DNA of 6,628 nt. It comes from an uncultured Pirellulaceae bacterium. GTDB taxonomy: Bacteria > Planctomycetota > Planctomycetia > Pirellulales > Pirellulaceae. Positions 5,215-6,628 of this stretch are shown piece after piece (position 1 is the stretch's first letter; every line of letters starts with the position of its first letter). The notes beneath the pieces are model-generated. The model searched no databases. It was not told where the DNA came from and saw only the letters and a program-made list of their open reading frames with translations. Position numbers and translations under genes: made by a program. Location: positions 1 through 6,628 of the forward strand of contig CAMYKF010000062.1 in assembly GCA_947258905.1 (NCBI GenBank), written 5' to 3'.

Positions 5215-6261
5215 CTATTCAAACAGCGTCATCTGGGGCGGCAGTGGCAGATTCAGGTGCTGATAGGCCCGGGCCGTCGCCACGCGGCCACGCGGCGTAC
5301 GCAAGATCAGTTCGCTGCGCAGCAGAAACGGTTCGACTTCGTCCGACAACGTGTCACTTGAGGCATTCATGGTGGCGGCAATCGTATCGATGCCGGTCGG
5401 ACCGCCCGAGCAAACCCGGATCAATGTCTCCAGATAACTGCGGTCCTGGCCATCCAGTCCCAGCGAATCAATCTCTGCCATTTGCAGTGCGTCGGCGGTC
5501 ACGGCTAGCGTGATGTGCCCCGCGGCGCGGGTCTGCGCGTAATCCCGAATCCAGCGTAACCGGTTATTGGCAACCCGCGGTGTGCCCCGGCTGCGGCGTG
5601 CGATTTCGGTGGCAGCGTCATCATCGATCGTGACCTTGAGTTTGGCAGCGTTGCGGAGCACGATCTCGGTCAGCTCGTCAATGTGATAAAACCCCAATCG
5701 CTCGCGATGAATAAACCGGTCACGCAGGGGACTGGTCAACATGCCCGCCCGGGTCGTGGCACCGATTAGCGTAAACGGCGGCAGCGGCATGCTGTGAGTC
5801 CGGGCGTTGATGCCTTCGCCCAGCACAAGATCGATGCGAAAGTCCTCCATCGCCGTATACAGATATTCCTCGATGGCATTGGAGATGCGATGGATCTCGT
5901 CGATGAACAAAACCTGACCGTGCTGCAGATTGGACAGGCTGGGCACCAGGTCCCGGGGCTTGCCGAGTCCCGGACCGCTGAGGAATTCCACGGGCACGCC
6001 AAGCTCGCGGGGAATGCAGGTGGCAAACGTCGTCTTGCCCAGACCTGGCGGACCATCGAACAGAATGTGACCCAGCGATTCACCGCGTTGTCGTGCCGCC
6101 TCGATGGCGATTTGCACACGCTGCACCACGTCACGCTGCCCCACGATCTCGTCCAGTCGCTGCGGACGCAACCGATTGTCAATTTCCTTTTGCACATCCG
6201 CAGGCCGGGGTCGACGCGGACGCTGTTTTTGATCGCCGGAGATAGTCGGTTCGCGGGTCAT
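5215..6261 (-). CDS. ruvB: Holliday junction branch-migration helicase RuvB
   Basis: RuvB is the AAA+ hexameric motor that, with RuvA, drives branch migration of Holliday junctions in recombination and repair. From the ATG at 6261 it has 348 residues (E. coli 336). It shows Walker A GPPGLGKTT at 70-78, Walker B LFIDEIH at 118-124, sensor 1 GATTRAG at 167-173, the arginine-finger segment SPLRDRF at 177-183, sensor 2 RGTPR at 225-229, and the winged-helix DNA-binding end with RTPRGRVAT at 321-329. Some positions differ from the common form: ANNRLRW after sensor 2 instead of ANRLLRR, and RFIHRERLGFY after the arginine finger. The first 30 or so residues are basic and unconserved. The frame extends to a GTG at 6294, but a likely -10 box overlaps that codon, so the ATG is preferred. 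ruvA and ruvC are not adjacent. It lies upstream of the fab cluster on the same strand. Confidence 0.95.
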   Translation of the reverse strand: MTREPTISGDQKQRPRRPRPADVQKEIDNRLRPQRLDEIVGQRDVVQRVQIAIEAARQRGESLGHILFDGPPGLGKTTFATCIPRELGVPVEFLSGPGLGKPRDLVPSLSNLQHGQVLFIDEIHRISNAIEEYLYTAMEDFRIDLVLGEGINARTHSMPLPPFTLIGATTRAGMLTSPLRDRFIHRERLGFYHIDELTEIVLRNAAKLKVTIDDDAATEIARRSRGTPRVANNRLRWIRDYAQTRAAGHITLAVTADALQMAEIDSLGLDGQDRSYLETLIRVCSGGPTGIDTIAATMNASSDTLSDEVEPFLLRSELILRTPRGRVATARAYQHLNLPLPPQMTLFE

Positions 6262-6292
6262 GCAGGGAACTCGCAGGAATGGGTCTTTGCGC

Positions 6293-6321
6293 ACTATACC
6301 AGAGCGTGCGAGACTGGGAAA
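6293..6321 (-). promoter_or_regulatory. Candidate ruvB promoter
   Basis: On the - strand TATAGT (6298-6293, 5 of 6 to TATAAT) lies 17 bp after a poor -35, TTTCCC (6321-6316). Transcription would start near 6286, about 25 nt before the ATG at 6261 and downstream of the alternative GTG at 6294. No LexA-type box is obvious to me. Confidence 0.35.
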
Positions 6322-6360
6322 AGCTCACCTGTCCGGGTTGCCTCGCTGCATTTCTCTTTA

Positions 6361-6628
6361 TGGCCAAGTCGCGTACATCCCGTTCTGCACTGTTTCGCAT
6401 GATCCAGCATGCGAACATGCCGATCTACGCGGTGGCCAGCAATCTGAAGATCGTGTTTTGCAATCAGGCCATGTGTCGCTGGGCCGACCGCGATGACGAG
6501 TTCCTTACCGGGTTGACTTGCGTTTACCAGTCGGCCAGCGACCAGCCGATCGAGCGGCAGATCGCAACCGGATTGTGTCCGCCACCGGACAGCTTCGGGG
6601 GCCCGCCGGTCGACGCGTGGGTCTCGAT
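6361..6628 (+). CDS. N-terminus of a probable PAS-domain signalling protein (3' end outside window)
   Basis: An open frame begins at ATG 6361 and runs without a stop to the right edge: 89 complete codons plus one base of the next. After a short basic stretch (MAKSRTSRSALFRM), residues 20-58 fit the start of a PAS sensor fold: a strand MPIYAVASNLKIVFCN, in which a small loop separates two hydrophobic strands and ends in Asn, then a helix with CRWAD, then LTGLTCVY. A Cys- and Pro-rich segment, GLCPPPDSFGGPP, follows at about 71-83. PAS domains sense ligands or redox state and usually precede a kinase, ATPase or regulator domain, which would lie outside the window. The gene is divergent from ruvB with a 99-base shared upstream region. 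No Shine-Dalgarno is visible, and an ATG at 6400 is an alternative start. That it is coding is likely; the PAS call is moderate, from pattern only. Confidence 0.6.

Noticed and set aside
6262..6294. Longer RuvB starting at GTG 6294 (359 residues)
   Set aside because: The added residues are not typical of RuvB, the GTG overlaps a good -10 box, and the ATG at 6261 already leaves a long N-terminal tail.
1..6628. Search for a novel defence, mobile or biosynthetic system
   Set aside because: No transposase, integrase, toxin-antitoxin pair, CRISPR repeats, tRNA or att-like repeats were seen. The genes are housekeeping apart from the vWA and PAS proteins, which are not adjacent to each other.

Overview
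The window is a GC-rich stretch of bacterial chromosome with seven genes. Five are complete and one is cut off at each edge. My best guess for the host is a planctomycete (Planctomycetota). This is inferred from the combination of a bacterial type II fatty-acid cluster, a topoisomerase VI A subunit (typical of archaea and plants, sporadic in bacteria), a divergent RuvB, and a FabD whose motifs look like the plastid enzyme. No rRNA or marker gene settles the point.

Layout, left to right. (1) 1-446, + strand: the 3' end of a topoisomerase VI subunit A gene. (2) 447-552: a short convergent intergenic region with three tandem hairpins; the last, with a T-rich tract, reads as a terminator for the gene on its right. 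(3) 553-1185, - strand: a stand-alone cytoplasmic von Willebrand factor A (MIDAS) protein with a very strong Shine-Dalgarno sequence. (4) 1186-1549: a 364-base gap with no convincing gene. (5) 1550-5112, - strand: the fatty-acid synthesis cluster, transcribed right to left as fabD, fabG, acpP, fabF. (6) 5215-6261, - strand: ruvB. (7) 6361-6628, + strand: the start of a divergent gene whose N-terminus looks like a PAS sensor domain, running off the right edge.

The four fab genes form a working set. FabD loads malonyl groups onto the acyl carrier protein (AcpP). FabF condenses them with the growing acyl chain. FabG performs the first NADPH reduction. All key catalytic residues are present except the His that normally precedes the FabD nucleophile, which is Leu here. 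A good sigma70-type promoter (perfect TTGACA, 17-bp spacer) lies just upstream of fabD. A second candidate in the fabG-acpP gap would give acpP its own transcript with a leader of about 200 nt. That leader holds a perfect GGAGGTGA placed 7 nt before a TTG that is in frame with acpP, which is the most unusual local signal in the window.

I see no mobile element, CRISPR array, tRNA, rRNA or multi-gene defence system. Most of the window is ordinary housekeeping sequence. The points of interest are regulatory (the acpP leader, the tandem hairpins, the shared ruvB/PAS promoter region) and evolutionary (plant-like FabD, bacterial Top6A).
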